DNA from: Platycnemis pennipes
Lineage: Eukaryota; Arthropoda; Insecta; Odonata; Platycnemididae
NCBI GenBank assembly: GCA_933228895.1
Contig: OW121846.1
Coordinates: 79,806,064-79,870,063, forward strand
Length of the DNA: 64,000 nucleotides
Reading direction: 5' to 3'
Within the stretch, counting starts at the first letter, position 1. Each line of letters begins with the position of its first letter. The position numbers and the translations under genes are program-made. This document shows positions 1-11,833 of the stretch, one piece after another. The notes under the pieces are model-generated. The model saw only the letters and a list, made by a program, of their open reading frames with translations. It was not told the origin of the DNA and did not search any database.

Positions 1-721
1 CTTTGGTCGGGTTAAGGGAGCCTATGAACATTTATGATTTCTTTAGATGATATGAACGCTGAGATTTTTAAAGCTGACACAAGAAATTTGCTGAAGTCTT
101 AACATTAGCGTGTCAACACAGTTTGAATAAGCTAAATTAATCTTCGTTCAGACTTCGAATAAAGCACATCTCTCACATTTCGTTATTGTGATAACTAATA
201 TATGAATGCCCTACATATCCTGTAAGTTCTATCAAGCAATGAAAATGTTATACTGAATAATATTAAACACATATGAAACATCAATAGTGCTACTACTGGA
301 GATTTTTCTTGGACCTACTTCCTGCACAATCAAGTATGACTCAGTTTCCAGAATTGGAAAAATAAATATAAAAATAAGGTGAGCACTCAAATATGCAGAA
401 GTTTGATTGTAGGTACTTGGTACATTTGCCAGCACTTCTTTTTTCACGCCTAATTATCCTGTTTCGGGAAATGGTCAAACATGGTAAATGAATCAAACTT
501 TGTACTATCCTCATAGCTTTATTTTTCCCCCGTTCAATTTCAACTACTAAGCGTCATTTTCATGGGAGGCCAACTGACAAAAAATTTCAACCCAGGGCAT
601 TATACTATATGTTACTATAAGGAGTGGGGGAGGCTATTGTGGCGGGAATTAGGGTAGGGGTACAAGTCGGATTTTTAAACCGTTCAAAACATACGGAAGG
701 ATTTAAAATTTGTCAAATCGT

Positions 722-1921
722 TTGTGTCATTACTTTCAGGGCACAATACAATAGTTAAAGCTAAGCTTGGGCACAATGAGGACGACAAATTCACACTCGG
801 AGGATAGCCTTGGAAATTTAACTACCACTACAGACTACGACATTAGTGACACGGAGGGGAAAATTACCACTGGTATAGCACATTAAAGCCCAACGGGGTA
901 GTTTATCAAAAATTTATAGCCGAATCTGACAGAGTTCGTACAGTAAAAAGACCCATATTTTTCCGTTCTCGATCCGACACTTAGTTCTCGAGTTATAAGC
1001 GGCGAAAAACTAATGTTTTAAACCCTTTCGGAGAAGTGGGCGTGCGAAAGACTCGTACGTCATCCACTTCGTCCAATCACAACTGAGACCACAAACCTCC
1101 TTCGCCCTCTTGCAATGGGGAACACACAGCTGACTCTGCCAATGGTAGTGGTTGCGACATAATCTCCGGAGGAGAACTCCTCCGCCACCTCCGCTCCCTT
1201 CCCGTTCTTCCTCTAGACAATAAAGGACGGGAGGTGGATGACGATGATATTGTTAAAGCCACTCAGTCGGTGGGTGTCACCTAATGCTTATTTTAATTTT
1301 TGATTTATGAGTGAATGCCTCTGGTTAGAATAGTAATTATTTCCCAAAAATTCGTTTTTCGTTTCCATATAACAATTTCTTGGCAAAACAGCGATTTCGG
1401 TTCGAAAGAAACGCACCCATTTTTGATGGATCTTCACACCTGCCTTAGCACAAAGGCATAGACGGAAAGAAGTTTATTAATTCATGGTTTCAAACGCCCG
1501 ATGTGTGCGATTGGTTTTGAGGCATTGCTTGAATCACAGTCATGCGATCACAATCGAAAATGTTTGAATGAAAATTAATATCCGGGTTTCAAAATATTAG
1601 TTTTTGACAGATTTGCTTTGAAAATTAATACCGGAGAGAAACACAGAGTTAATGACGACAACGCCTTATTGTATTGGTTTTTATCTTGTAACTTTGTAAA
1701 TAGCGTTTATATTGTTTTCTATACATCTTGCATTCTCCTCTAAATGCCCATTTAATGGTTGCTAGGATTTATTACATTTCTATACGTTCACCAAAACCGT
1801 AAAATTAACCCTATATGGAAACATATTAATTTTATCTCTTAATTAAACATAAATTTTTCACAATTTTTCATGGAATATTTAGTAGCTTATTGATAGATAT
1901 CAATGCATTTTAAAAATTACG
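722..1921 (+). repeat. Segment A, direct copy in L1; also in L2 and inverted at 19190
   Basis: This 1.2-kb segment occurs three times: here, at about 10735-11935 in L2 (interrupted there by PB-1), and as a reverse complement at 19190-20385. It contains a CpG-rich stretch near 1060-1270 that is open on the + strand as a short acidic peptide ending DDDDIV. I recognise no protein. A diverged echo of its sequence around 780-860 and 1410-1500 appears at 2640-2760 and 2805-2900, so the segment is itself made of an older repeat. Confidence 0.7.
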
Positions 1922-2059
1922 TGAGACTTTTCTTCTTGCTCCATTTTTCCAATAGCTACTTTATTATGCTTTTTCATTTATATTTTCAATGATTGGCTCC
2001 TCGGTTTTCTTGGAACGTTGACACATTATCAGAAGCAGTAGTTATTTTCTGGAAGTGAC

Positions 2060-2270
2060 GAACGGGTTATTTCATTTCGGAATTCAGAAAAGTAGGAGAA
2101 GCACATATGAGTGGGAATGTTTACAAGGAATGGAGGAATCGAAAAGTGTTTTCTGGAGTCGGAATTAGCCCAATCTTAACTAAAGCCCCCAAGGGATCCA
2201 CAATGTTACGTCTCATCTGACGGGCAGGATTTTGAACCTGGAACTTTGGGATCATAAAACATTATAGTAT
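2060..2270 (-). repeat. tRNA-derived SINE, minus strand
   Basis: Read on the minus strand, a tRNA-type B box (GGTTCAAAATCC, 2227-2238) is followed by a core that recurs across the window: GGATCCCTTGGGGGCTTTAG, then a TTAAGA..GGGCTAATTCCGACTCC-like block. L2 has a shortened copy at about 15225-15345. The same core, without a clear tRNA head, lies at 2985-3205, 15615-15830, 26140-26320 and 44375-44560. Confidence 0.6.
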
Positions 2271-2984
2271 AGGTTAAAAATAGTTTTAAATATTTTTGTT
2301 TGTTTCCTTCTTCACGGCTGCGTGAAATTCCATTCTTAATTATGAGTCTCCGAGAACATGCCCCTTAATTACGTTTACTCCTTCAAAGCATTTCGCATCC
2401 ATTTACTGATTACTGGAAATACACCTTGATTCGGTTCAACTCAGGCACAAATGCGAATTACCCCTTATTTTCCATTATGACTCTACATCTTATTCCACAT
2501 GATTTCCATTGGTTCTTTATTTAAATACCAGCGATTTTATCTTTTTCATATGCAACTTTGATCTTTTGCAATACGCAAAAATTGTTGTTAATGACACGGG
2601 CCAGAAAATGGATACAAGAGGACACCATAATGACACAGCATTCAGCAGGACACATCTAAGATACCTCGACGAGGTGGTACCTTCTATTTCATACGAAGAC
2701 GGCAAATTCGCCCTTGGAGACTCCATTTAAAATACAACTTCCACTCCAGACTCCGATGTCAGCGGCGTTGAGGCAGAAGTAACCGCGGACCAAGCAACTG
2801 AGGGCCCATTTTTATAGGATCTACACACCTGCCTGATCAGGAAGGCGTAGAAGAAATTACTGTCTGTCGGTTTCCTCATAAAAAAACTTCAGTCTCGTGC
2901 GATGACCTTAGACGCCATACATAATCATGATAATCTTAGGATAACACTTAGGATAACACTTAGGATTCACGTATTTTGAGTGAC

Positions 2985-3205
2985 AGTACTCCGTCGGATG
3001 GATCATAAACCGTGGGATAGTTGGCATCTTTTGTTAAGAGCATGGTTATTATAACGCCTGGTTTCTGTCCACCTTTCATCAAAATCTGCATTCAGGCAAT
3101 ACCCCTTAAGCCAAGGCAAGGGTGGCTTACGGGGTATAGCCTGCATTTAGATTTTGGCAGCACCACAAATGGCAGGTGGTGTTCATCACCAAACAGGCAA
3201 TGGAA
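2985..3205 (+). repeat. SINE core/tail fragment
   Basis: It begins with the conserved block CCGTCGGATGG followed by ATAAACCGTGGGATA. It continues through TTTTGTTAAGAGCATGG and a TCTGTCCACC-like segment to a GCCAAGGCAAGGGTGGCTTA stretch. The L2 equivalent is 15615-15830, and related copies sit at 26140 and 44375. It codes for nothing recognisable. Confidence 0.6.
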
Positions 3206-3299
3206 AATGCTAAATAATAGGGTCACATACACCTAGTTATTTAGAATCAACATTGTAATAAGGAAAACGTTACGTTAATACTTCTAACAATGGTTCTGC

Positions 3300-3496
3300 T
3301 TTATCTAAAGCTGAAGAGTCTGAAGAAGAGTACTCATGCATTGCTTGAATTGACCTTCTGCTTTGAGGAATTAAACATAAATTATGTGTTGCTGTGGAAA
3401 TTTCAAACTGATGCTTGGAGAGCAAGATTTCGCCTGTATAGGCAGTTATCTGGCCGTAGAAAGAATTATATCGAGTGCAAGGTAATCAGTTTGTGA
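3300..3496 (+). pseudogene. P-element/THAP9-like transposase, C-terminal fragment (L1)
   Basis: The translation reads STHALLELTFCFEELNINYV, then FQTDAWRARFRLYRQLSG. This matches the C-terminal part of P-element and THAP9-type transposases, where a Phe-Gln-Thr-Asp segment precedes an Arg-Gln-Leu-Ser-Gly motif. The fragment starts abruptly next to SINE core sequence and stops soon after the RQLSG motif, so it is a remnant. The L2 copy is at 15941-16128. A much longer relic at 20385-21110 contains the same end, which confirms the assignment. Family assignment is by motif recognition, not a database search. Confidence 0.7.
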
Positions 3497-3889
3497 ATAA
3501 TGATACGACTTCTCGCGAAGATAATCTTAAATGTTGATAGGCAGATTGTAAAAGGCTTCCTGAAGATTCAGCGATTTTAACCATTTCGGGAATGTATTTT
3601 CATTTCCTGGGTGCCATGATAGCAAGATTTTACTAACATATCAGTAACTTCATTTGGAACCAATCTAGATGCTTCATAAATATTGCAGACCCGGATATCA
3701 TGTGAGTGAAAGTTTAGCTGAGTCGTTCGAGTACAATAGCTCGGCTGATCGCCCGGCCGTCGACGATAATGTCGTGACTTCACTGACCAGCGCTATGACC
3801 TTGTATTTTCGGTGGTCGTGCCTGAACATACTCTCGATGAATGACGCCGAAATATTCACCGTTCAAAACCCTATTTAGCGGACGTAGTG

Positions 3890-4330
3890 CTCTGTTTGAA
3901 GCTTCTTTCCACCGGAAATGGGAACCGGTAAACCTATGAAAATATTTCCGCATTAGATATTCGAACCCAGATCGTCAAGAAGAAAAGACATTTCTATGCT
4001 TAACACTCAAATAAGATTCTCCTCTCTACCACTTACAGTGCCTTTCCAACAATTCCCCCGGAAGAGTTGCATACTTTACCTAACGTCATGCTCTTCCTCC
4101 TTGCAGCAATTCCGAGCATTGCCATCCAACGTATACAACATTTAAAACACCAAACAATCAGCATCTATTGATAACCTTGCTAGCCACCTCGAGTCTAAAT
4201 AATTGTTTGAACAATCACAGGAAAATATACTTTGCTGACCTCCCCGCAAGACGGCTCGAGGGTGCGAGCAGGGAGTGAGTTTAACCAAGCGTACACCACG
4301 TACACGCACTGAGTTTAACTATGCTACCTA
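3890..4330 (-). repeat. tRNA-derived SINE-like repeat, minus strand (L1)
   Basis: The minus strand carries a B box-like GGGTTCGAATATC at 3956-3968, followed downstream by a TTCCGGTGGAAAGAAGCTTC segment. The flanking 4205-4330 holds a distinctive GGCTCGAGGGTGCGAGCAGG block. Copies: L2 16520-16965, third copy 21490-21935, and an older inverted copy at 57640-58085. The A box is not convincing. Confidence 0.5.
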
Positions 4331-4599
4331 TTTAATGAGATATATATGACATATGACTCACATAATTTGAAAGAAAATACTATGTCACATAATTAAAATG
4401 GGATGCTATGGATCCAAAGTCACCTGAAAAATGATATCAGGGAATATCATGAGGTAGGACGCTGGTTTCCCAGGATATGTTGAGTGTGTGGATGAAGCTG
4501 AGGTTTTTCGATGATTTGTTACTGATTCAATGGTAGAAAAAGTTTTCAATGCACAAATCAATTTAATATTATAAAAAGATTGGAGAAAATGGAAGAGCA

Positions 4600-5900
4600 T
4601 CGCTACCATTGAATTTGCTTGAACAACACTTTGCTTTCTTGGACTAATAATCACGGTGTTCAAAAAGGGCGAGGAAAGATTTTGAACGAACTATGGTCGG
4701 ATTTCTTTGGATTTCCGATTTTTAATACAACTATGGCAAGAAGTAGCTTTGAAAATATCCTGAGCTGTTAAAGATTTGCTCATAATGACAAGCGGGAAGC
4801 ATGTGAAAAGAACACAAAAAACAAGCAAAGGTTGTGTCGGATATCATGAACTTAATTTCCTGTGTAAGTAAAAGTTCATTCATTCCAGATCCTAACATCA
4901 CTGTTGATGAACATCTACGTACTTTTAGAGGAAGGTGTGATTTTAAAGTATATATCCTCACGAAACATGGAAAATAAGGCATTAAAATTGGGATAACGGC
5001 TGAATGCGAAAGCATGTACATTATAAATTTGCAAATCTACGCAGGTTAACATGGAGAAATCCGTGAAATGCAGCAAGGGGAGCGGGAAGTAATGGATTTT
5101 GTGAGACACTTGAGTGGGATTGGTGAAACATAATCACAAATAATTATTTTTACAACTTTTGATCTTGGCCAAGATTTACGAAAATTATTCCTAACACTGG
5201 TGGGTACTATGCGAAAAAAATCGCTAATAATTGCCACCAACAACAGCAATAACCCGCTAGATTAATTCCTCAAAGTCTGATTGATCATTGGTCGAGACAT
5301 AATCACAAATAATTATTTTTACGACTTTTGATCTTGGCCAAGATTTATGAAAATTATTCCCAACACTGGTGGGTACTATGCGAAAAAGATGGCACATGAT
5401 TGCCACCAACTACAGCAAAAACCCAATAGAAAAACTTCCCAAAGTTTTATTAATAACACAATGACAACATAAACAAAATTCGGTGTAGATACTGTACATC
5501 AAATTATTCTGTAAACTGAGGGACTAGAAGATGGCCATTTGCTATCTTTTATGTAATCGTGGATCTTGCAGGTATAAATGTATGCCAAATGTATTTGAAA
5601 AGAAACAGCTTTCCGCCGAAAAAAATCCAGGCAGCGATTACTTCTAGAATTAGCAAAAGAAATGTTAACACCTGAATTTCATCGTTGAGTAGGAAAAACC
5701 GTATGCCAAACAAATTGATTTTGGACTGCGATCAAAAATTCTGAGATTGAGATCTTCTGCTAGTAAATGACAAAAAAAACTGTCCAGAAAAAGGATGGCT
5801 GACGTTCCATTTGCCTTCGTAAAAATGACCAAAAACAACAATATTCTTTATAATGTTTACAACACATACGTGTGCGGTGATCATGTTGAATTAAAGAAGC
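4600..5900 (+). pseudogene. piggyBac-type transposase pseudogene PB-2 (L1, nearly full length)
   Basis: Pieces in three frames match a piggyBac (DDE) transposase in order. LWSDFFGFPIFNTTMARSSF lies at about 4690-4755. Next, PDPNITVDEHLRTFRGRCDF, holding the first catalytic Asp (TVDE), is near 4890-4950. LTLVGTMRK lies near 5190-5215, GTRRWPFAIFYVIVDLAGIN near 5520-5580, and a degraded C-terminal cysteine region ends in VCGDH near 5870. Normal family proteins are about 500-600 residues, so most of the gene is represented. It is dead: there are many stops, several frameshifts, and a 169-bp tandem duplication (5128-5296 / 5297-5465) that repeats the second-Asp region and shifts the frame. I found no TTAA-bounded ends. 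L2 keeps only the N-terminal half (17240-17590). Confidence 0.75.
5128..5465 (+). repeat. 169-bp tandem duplication inside PB-2
   Basis: Two adjacent copies (5128-5296 and 5297-5465) share ACATAATCACAAATAATTAT at their starts and GGTGGGTACTATGCGAAAA later, with the same 169-bp offset at both points. Since 169 is not a multiple of three, the duplication shifts the transposase frame. The copies differ at a number of bases, so the event is not recent. Confidence 0.85.
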
Positions 5901-7094
5901 GTTTTTATGCAATGCAACATTAATGAGTATGTATATAAAGATTTCAGATTAAAATTTGGCACAACTGTTTTGAGTAATTATATTTTGTAAATGTTTCTAT
6001 TTTTAATACGATTTGTTTGGAAATAGTTACACGCAAGAGCGGATTACTCTTTTAAAATTTAAGTTGGTTAATTACAATATTTGAGTTTTTCTGAAAAACG
6101 TTTGGCAGTATACTGCAAATGTTTAAATATTTTAAATAATTTGCCGTATTCAGCTAACTAAACTATGTACTTAAATAAGCATTAGGTAAATTTAATCCTC
6201 ATTTTTCAAGACGCTACTGTGAGTGCCATCTAGCAAGTTCTCGTATTTTGTTTCTAAATTATGCATTGTATATTAGGCTCTGGTATTTTCCTGTTAATTT
6301 ATCTGAAATATATTTAATTAAATTTGGGATTGGAATAATATTATCACTTAAAAGAATTAGTATCTATAATGGGTTCAAAAAAGACCACAGGTAGGTAGGA
6401 CGTTATTTTTTTAGTAATAGGTGACGAGAGTTAAAAAAAATTATAAAAATTACCATTTTAAATCAAGAATTAGTGCCTTCCTCCCCTGTAAATGAATTTT
6501 TAGCAATGAGGTTTTATACTTGTTTTCTCATGTACCCCCATGACAACGAAATTCAAAACGTAAATAGGAAAGAATTTCGGGAAATACGGTAATAAGGATG
6601 AGTGGTAGAGGGCTTTTCAAGAGGGTTGTTGGAGAAGAATGTCATGGGTTAAGTTTTTATTGTTATGGGACACGATGTAGGATGACATCTGAGAAATCCT
6701 TACCGGCCGGAGGTACACCAGAAACTAATTACAGCTCTCCTATGCGTCGAAATTATTCAACGCCTGTTCCCCGTTACTAGAAATGAGAATGAACGAATGA
6801 ATACTTTGTACCATGAATGAGTCATATACTTTGTTCCATGAGCTAAAAGGAAAAAAAAAACCAAGGAGCTGGAAATAGAGTTTTAAAGGTAGTTTATGCT
6901 TTCATTACAAAGGAAAATAATTTCCCACTTGATATATAGTAATCACTTTTCGTTCATTGCTACCTTAACATATGCTGCTACGAAAGCGGTTGCTATGAAA
7001 GCGAAACTTTTTCGTGCAGTAAATAAGCATAAGCAAGATCTTTGTATACATTATCACCTCATGGAAAAACAAAATGGTAAATTGATTGAAATAG
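5901..7094. other. AT-rich L1-only stretch without recognised gene
   Basis: This lies between the end of PB-2 and the point where L1 and L2 realign. Short open frames at 6598-6780 and 6896-7153 show no motif I recognise. It may be the 3' noncoding part of the PB-2 element, but I see no terminal repeat. Confidence 0.4.
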
Positions 7095-7184
7095 ATATTT
7101 TGGCGTTAAATATTTCACATTTATATAACGGGAACCGTGTCCACATTTCTTAGAAAACAATTAACACTGTCGCCACAAAAGCGG

Positions 7185-7300
7185 GTCACTGTAAGCTAAT
7201 GAATCTCTGCTACTTCCGGTATTCAAACCCAGGCCCTCGGAATGGGATGCTTTCCTCTAAATCAATTCCTTTAGTAACTGCCAAGAAAAACTAATTCCTC
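7185..7300 (-). repeat. tRNA-like SINE head, minus strand (L1; L2 copy near 17695-17810)
   Basis: On the minus strand a run ending CCTGGGTTTGAATACC contains a good B box (GGGTTTGAATACC at 7218-7230; L2 17727-17739). About 30 bases upstream is TTTAGAGGAAAGC, which could be a weak A box. It is shared by both duplication copies and so predates the duplication. Confidence 0.5.
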
Positions 7301-7837
7301 ACAATTGTTAGGATGTCTTTTAAACTATTGTGTTTTCAAGGACTCATGAGCATTTGAAGTTGAACGACTAATATTTCAAGTACGATTCCAAGGAAAGGGT
7401 CACCCACAAAAAATATAAAAACTGTAACAATAGCTTATGACTTCGCATCTGTTTCCAGAACTATAAAATTGGAGTGAAGAAAGCGGATTCCCATAGGTGT
7501 CACAAGGGGAAGGAAGTCAGCACCGATCACCTGATGTCAAAGCAGTGAAGGGTGCCAAGGAGGACGGAGGGTGGGAGGGCGACGTCACCTTATTGCTCCA
7601 TAAAGGAAATCACGTGATCGAGAGCATTAAGGAGTGATTTAGTGACGTAAGATCTCATTGTCAGAGAAGCATCTTGCTCTTAACCAAGTTGCCTCGTATG
7701 AAAGTCGTCTTTGAGAAAAAGAGGAGGGATACTTTTGTAAGCAGCATATAGTGTTTTTTTTAATAACAGCTGTGTTTTTAAAAATATTTTTTGCAAAGAT
7801 TTTGTAGTTAAAGTGAGGAGTGATCAAAGCGAAGAAA

Positions 7838-8210
7838 ATGAAGATTTTAGCCTTCATTTCCATCGCCTTCCTGGTTCCTTCGGTTGCATTTGCCAACGAC
7901 TCGATGGAGATTACGAAAATCAATCCGAATTTCAATGAAAATTTCTACTTTGCAAACAAATTAAGGAAAGATATTTTAATTCCGGGTACCGTAGGAGAGA
8001 AATAAATGGCGTTGGTGAAGACGGACTAAGCTGACGTAAGCAAAGGTGGATACACAGTTTACGTCACCGCCGGAGCGAAAAGGGAGGGGACCGCGGAGAA
8101 AGGCTCAAAATTCGTGAATGTGACTGTTCCCAAGGCTGCGGATGATAGCTAGGGTGTGGGAGTGTTTAACAACCACCGCCAAAAACAGAGGAATCCAGAA
8201 TGGAGGTGAT
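7838..8210 (+). pseudogene. Small secreted-protein pseudogene (L1)
   Basis: The ATG at 7838 opens a clear signal peptide (MKILAFISIAFLVPSVAFA, predicted cut before NDS). One frame then continues through three stops (8003-8005, 8027-8029, 8150-8152). Between them it keeps protein-like text such as RKDILIPGTVGEK, GGYTVYVTAGAKREG and KFVNVTVPKAADDS. That gives roughly 110-125 residues, typical of small secreted arthropod proteins. The Gly-rich YxVxVTAG segment and size recall the MBF2/salivary-secreted-peptide family, but I would not assign it on this. A GC-richer stretch at 7490-7650, shared with L2, may be the old promoter region. L2 keeps only the first part (18349-18446), with the start codon changed to GTG. 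Both copies look dead. Confidence 0.55.
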
Positions 8211-9190
8211 TGTCCAGGAATGCAAACACTGATTCGTACGAAGAGGGCAAATCCGTTCTTCGGGTTCCCACAATAAATGCATTCCATCCAGATTAGATGA
8301 ATAGATTCCATCCACAGCAGCACTCAGGGAGAAACTGCCGCAGGGAACATGATTAAGACTCCATCTTCGAAAGGATCCACACTCCAACCTGGGCAGAAAG
8401 GCAAAGACAAAAAGAAGGCAATTTCGTTCCCGGATATTAATCTGCATCGTGTGCGATCAGTCTAAGGGAAAAATATGAATCCATATACTGTGATCGCTCT
8501 TATTATTTCTGCATTAGAATTAAATTTATGGTTCATCATCAGCTTATGACTTTGTCGTATTTGTCCAAATAATTGCTGCCAGAGTAGAAAAAAAACGTTT
8601 TTAGCCTATGCCAAGTTTATGCCTACGCTTACCACGTGTTTACTTGTATTTGTATTCTTTTAATTGAATTCATTTAATATCTGTTTACATCCTCTTTTTA
8701 TAAGTGTTGTCGTCATTGATAACCTCTGTTTCTGCTATATCTGTGATACATTCGGCAAAGTGCATTCCAAAAGAGATTATTAGGAGTGTTAAGAACCAGT
8801 GTTAAACTTTACTAGTTATACATGATTTCTCACCCTTGAATATTCATTCTTATCACTTTGTCGTTGAATAACTTAAATATCATGTCATTGAAGTCGATGT
8901 GCTTAAAAATTATGGGAGAGAGTGAATTATGCATCCGTACTCCACTTGTATGCTAACTACTTGATTTCAAGCAAAATAACAGCCCTGACTTTAAGTTAGG
9001 GGAAAGTGTCGTGCCGGAATTTCTTTTGCTCAGAGTTTGCAGTAGTAATAGTATTAATTCGACTTAGACGTTGACAGCTAAGGTCATTTGTGCCATTTAG
9101 AATGATTGTGTAAGTGGATGTGGGCAGGAATTCTTACGAGGAACGGTTGAATGGAAGACTCTACTCCAGCGTCGGTATAAGCCGAATAAT
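8211..9190. other. No recognised gene
   Basis: L1/L2 similarity has ended by here. The sequence is AT-rich. Short minus-strand open frames at 8105-8447 overlap the tail of the secreted-protein pseudogene and look like shadows of it. Confidence 0.4.
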
Positions 9191-9224
9191 AAAATTAATA
9201 TTAACAAAGGTGACAAGAGTTGAA

Positions 9225-9410
9225 GGCATTTATATCCCATCCGATGGACAGGGAACAAAAACGAGAGCTCCGGGATGGTAAATCAGCTGAGTACAATCCG
9301 TGCATAGTTACACCGTACGCAATTGGTACGCAATACCATGCAAGCCACCGCTTGGGTGTGTAACAAGGGGTGAATATCAACAGACGTGAATATGCCATTG
9401 AAATGCAAAC
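9225..9410 (+). repeat. Diverged SINE core fragment
   Basis: It contains CCATCCGATGGACAGGG and, further on, CAAGCCACCGCTTGGGTGTG followed by GGGGTGAATATCA. The latter matches the GCCACCGCAAGGGCGTGTGG..GGGGTGAAGATCACC tail seen at 26270-26310 and 44500-44540. Confidence 0.45.
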
Positions 9411-9419
9411 AAGCTACTA

Positions 9420-9990
9420 CATAGAAACACGCTAGATATTAGTGTCACTCGCAGCTAGTTTGTTAGTATCTACGTAGTAATAAACGAATTGATTGTAAAT
9501 ACATGCATCATACTGTACAGACTACTCTAACAATGTTTTACCTCCCTATCCTCATTCTGTGCTCCGTAATGTGCTCTCTTATGGTACGCGGGAAAAATTC
9601 CATTTTAAATCTAATGGTACGACTATCTATCACTCTAATCTTGTTAATATGATCAAACCTAGCCTAATATTCATGGGCACTTAATATATATCTAAAATTA
9701 TTTGTAAAGAAATCAGGTTTAAATTTACTTAGGTTTGAGCTACATTATAATCTGTATTCTATTGGTAATACCCATCCAATTTCTTGTATTAAACTCGGGA
9801 CACTAACACAATTAGCATAGCGGCCTTTAAAAGGTATAGCTGATCTCTCTTGCATACTTGTAATGTTTTTTAAAAGTTTAATACCTTCCTCGCATGGATC
9901 CCATATACTAGTGGCATGTTCTAAATGACGCCTTCCAAATGTAAAGTAGTTTCTTTCTCGTACTCTCATATCGCATTTTTATTACCTCTA
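9420..9990 (-). pseudogene. Jockey/CR1-type LINE, RT C-terminal fragment
   Basis: On the minus strand the fragment encodes FGRRHLEHATSIWDPCEEG and then FKGRYANCVSVPSLIQEIGW. This is the layout of the region just after the RT domain in jockey/CR1-like LINEs (LEYASxVWDP...RRAARFV...SVxxLLxxLGW). Only this C-terminal piece plus a 3' tail (to about 9420) is present, consistent with a 5'-truncated insertion. A near copy in opposite orientation is at 18614-19168. There is no RT active site here, so it is inactive. Confidence 0.7.
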
Positions 9991-10391
9991 TATAAACAAA
10001 GTAAAATGCTTACTTTTTGCTCGTACGCCCCTTTCGGTTGCAATATCCAATATTTAGTCCTTAATCCAAACACGCACTTAACATGCTTTTAATAAAAGCT
10101 TAAAATCATTGTACCTTGAATAGGTCTCTGGACAACTTTTTAAATCATTTTGAAAAGCTATTTTTAAACTTGAAATATAAACTGAAACAGCCGAGAAATG
10201 AAATCCATGCATTAATTTAATCTACTTTTTGAGAAATAAGGAAAAGAAAAGCTCAAATAACCCTCCTATTTTAAAATGTATTGTGATCGGCAGGCTGAAA
10301 GTGACGTCAGATCCTGGGATGGTGAGGAAGACGACGGAATGTATAGTAGCTGCGGACGTTGTTTTCAATGTCTGTTTTCGGATTTAGGTAT
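9991..10391. other. No recognised gene
   Basis: This is an AT-rich spacer between the jockey-type fragment and the start of duplication copy L2. A short CG-bearing stretch at 10300-10350 has no feature I can name. Confidence 0.35.
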
Positions 10392-11770
10392 CTTTGGTCG
10401 GGTTAAGGGAGCCTATGAACATTTATGATTTCTTTCGATGATATGGACGCTGTGATTGTTGAAGCTGACACAAGAAATTTGCTGAAGCGACGCTCTATCG
10501 AATTCGCTTCCCTCACAGCTTTATTTTTCCCCCGTTCAATTTCAACGACTAAGCGTCATTTTCGTGGGAGGCCAACTGACAAAAAATTTCAACTCAGGGA
10601 ATTATATATGTTACCATAAGGGGTGGGGGAGGCTTTTGTGGCGGGAATTAGGGTATGGGTACAAGTCGGATTTTTAAACCGTTCACAACATCCGGAAGGA
10701 TTTAAAATTTGTCAAATCGTTTTTGTCATTACTTTCAGGGCACAATACAATAGTTAAAGCTAAGCTTGGGCACAATGAGGACGACAAATTCACACTCGGA
10801 GGCTAGCCTTGGAAATTCAACTACCACTCCAGACTACGACATTAGTGACACAGAGGGGAAAATTACCACTGGTATAGCACATTAAAGCCCAACGGGGTAG
10901 TTTATCACAAATTTATAGCCGAATCTGAAAGAGTTCGTACAGTAAAAAGACCCATATTTTTCCGTTCTCGATCCGACAATTAGTTCTCGAGTTATAAGCG
11001 GCGAAAAACTAATGTTTTAAACCCTTTCGAAGAAGTGGGCGTTCGAAAGACTCGTACGTCATCCACTTCGTCCAATCATAACTGAGACCACAAACCTCCT
11101 TCGCCCTCTTGCAATGGGGAACACACAGCTGACTCTGCCAATGGTAGTGGTTGCGACAGAATCTCCGGAGGAGAACCCCTCCCCCACCTCCGCTCCCTTC
11201 CCGTTCTTCCTTTGGGACGATAAAGGACGGGAGGTGGATGACGATGATATTGTTAATGCCACTCAGTCGGTGGGTGTCACCTAATGCTTATTTTAATTTT
11301 TGATTTATGAGTGAATGGCTCTGGTTAGAATATTAATTATTTCCAAAAAATTCGTTTTTCGTTTCCACATAACAATTTCTTGTACAAAACAGCGATTTCG
11401 GTTTCAAATAAACGCACCTATTGTTGATGGATCTTCGCACCTGCCTTAGCAGAAAGGCATAGACGGAAAGAAGTTTATTAATTCTCGGTTTCAAACGCCC
11501 GATGTGTACGATTGGTTTTGAGGCATTGCTTGAATCACAGTCATGCGATCACAATCGAAAATGTTTGAATGAAAATTAATATCCGGGTTTCAAAATATTA
11601 GTTTTTGACAGATTTGCTTTGAAAATTAATACCGGTGAGAAACACAGAGTTAATGACGTCAACGCCTTATTGTATCGGTTTTTATCTTGTAACTTTGTAA
11701 ATAGCGTTCATAATGTGTTCTATACATATTGCATTCTCCTCTAAATGCGCATTTAACACGTTCACTGCGG

Positions 11771-11833
11771 ACCACGTCTATAGACGTGGTCGTACACCTC
11801 CGTCTGTGGTGGAGCACGTCGATCGACGTGCTC
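11771..11833. repeat. Two perfect palindromes in the PB-1 left subterminal region
   Basis: A 20-bp palindrome at 11771-11790 and a 22-bp palindrome centred on CGATCG at 11812-11833 are separated by 21 bases. Both carry CACGTC/GACGTG half sites. In mobile elements, such subterminal repeats often bind the transposase. That role is inference here. Confidence 0.75.

Larger units (their letters stand above)
1..7945 (+). repeat. Segmental duplication copy L1 (left half)
   Basis: This block is repeated head to tail as L2, beginning at 10392. Blocks shared with only scattered differences are roughly 1-98, 505-2390, 2810-4960 and 7095-7945. L1-only sequence lies at 99-504, 2390-2810 and 4960-7095. 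The last of these is the C-terminal half of a piggyBac transposase, so it was probably deleted from L2 rather than inserted in L1. The duplicated sequence includes several transposon relics and one gene exon, so it copied DNA, not a single element. The left edge of L1 may lie outside the window, because position 1 already aligns with 10392. Confidence 0.85.

Noticed and set aside
5128..5465. Satellite DNA at the 169-bp tandem repeat
   Set aside because: There are only two copies, both within a transposase coding relic, so this is a local duplication.
4960..7095. A 2.1-kb insertion in L1 relative to L2
   Set aside because: The extra sequence is the second half of the PB-2 transposase in the correct order, so loss from L2 is simpler than gain in L1.
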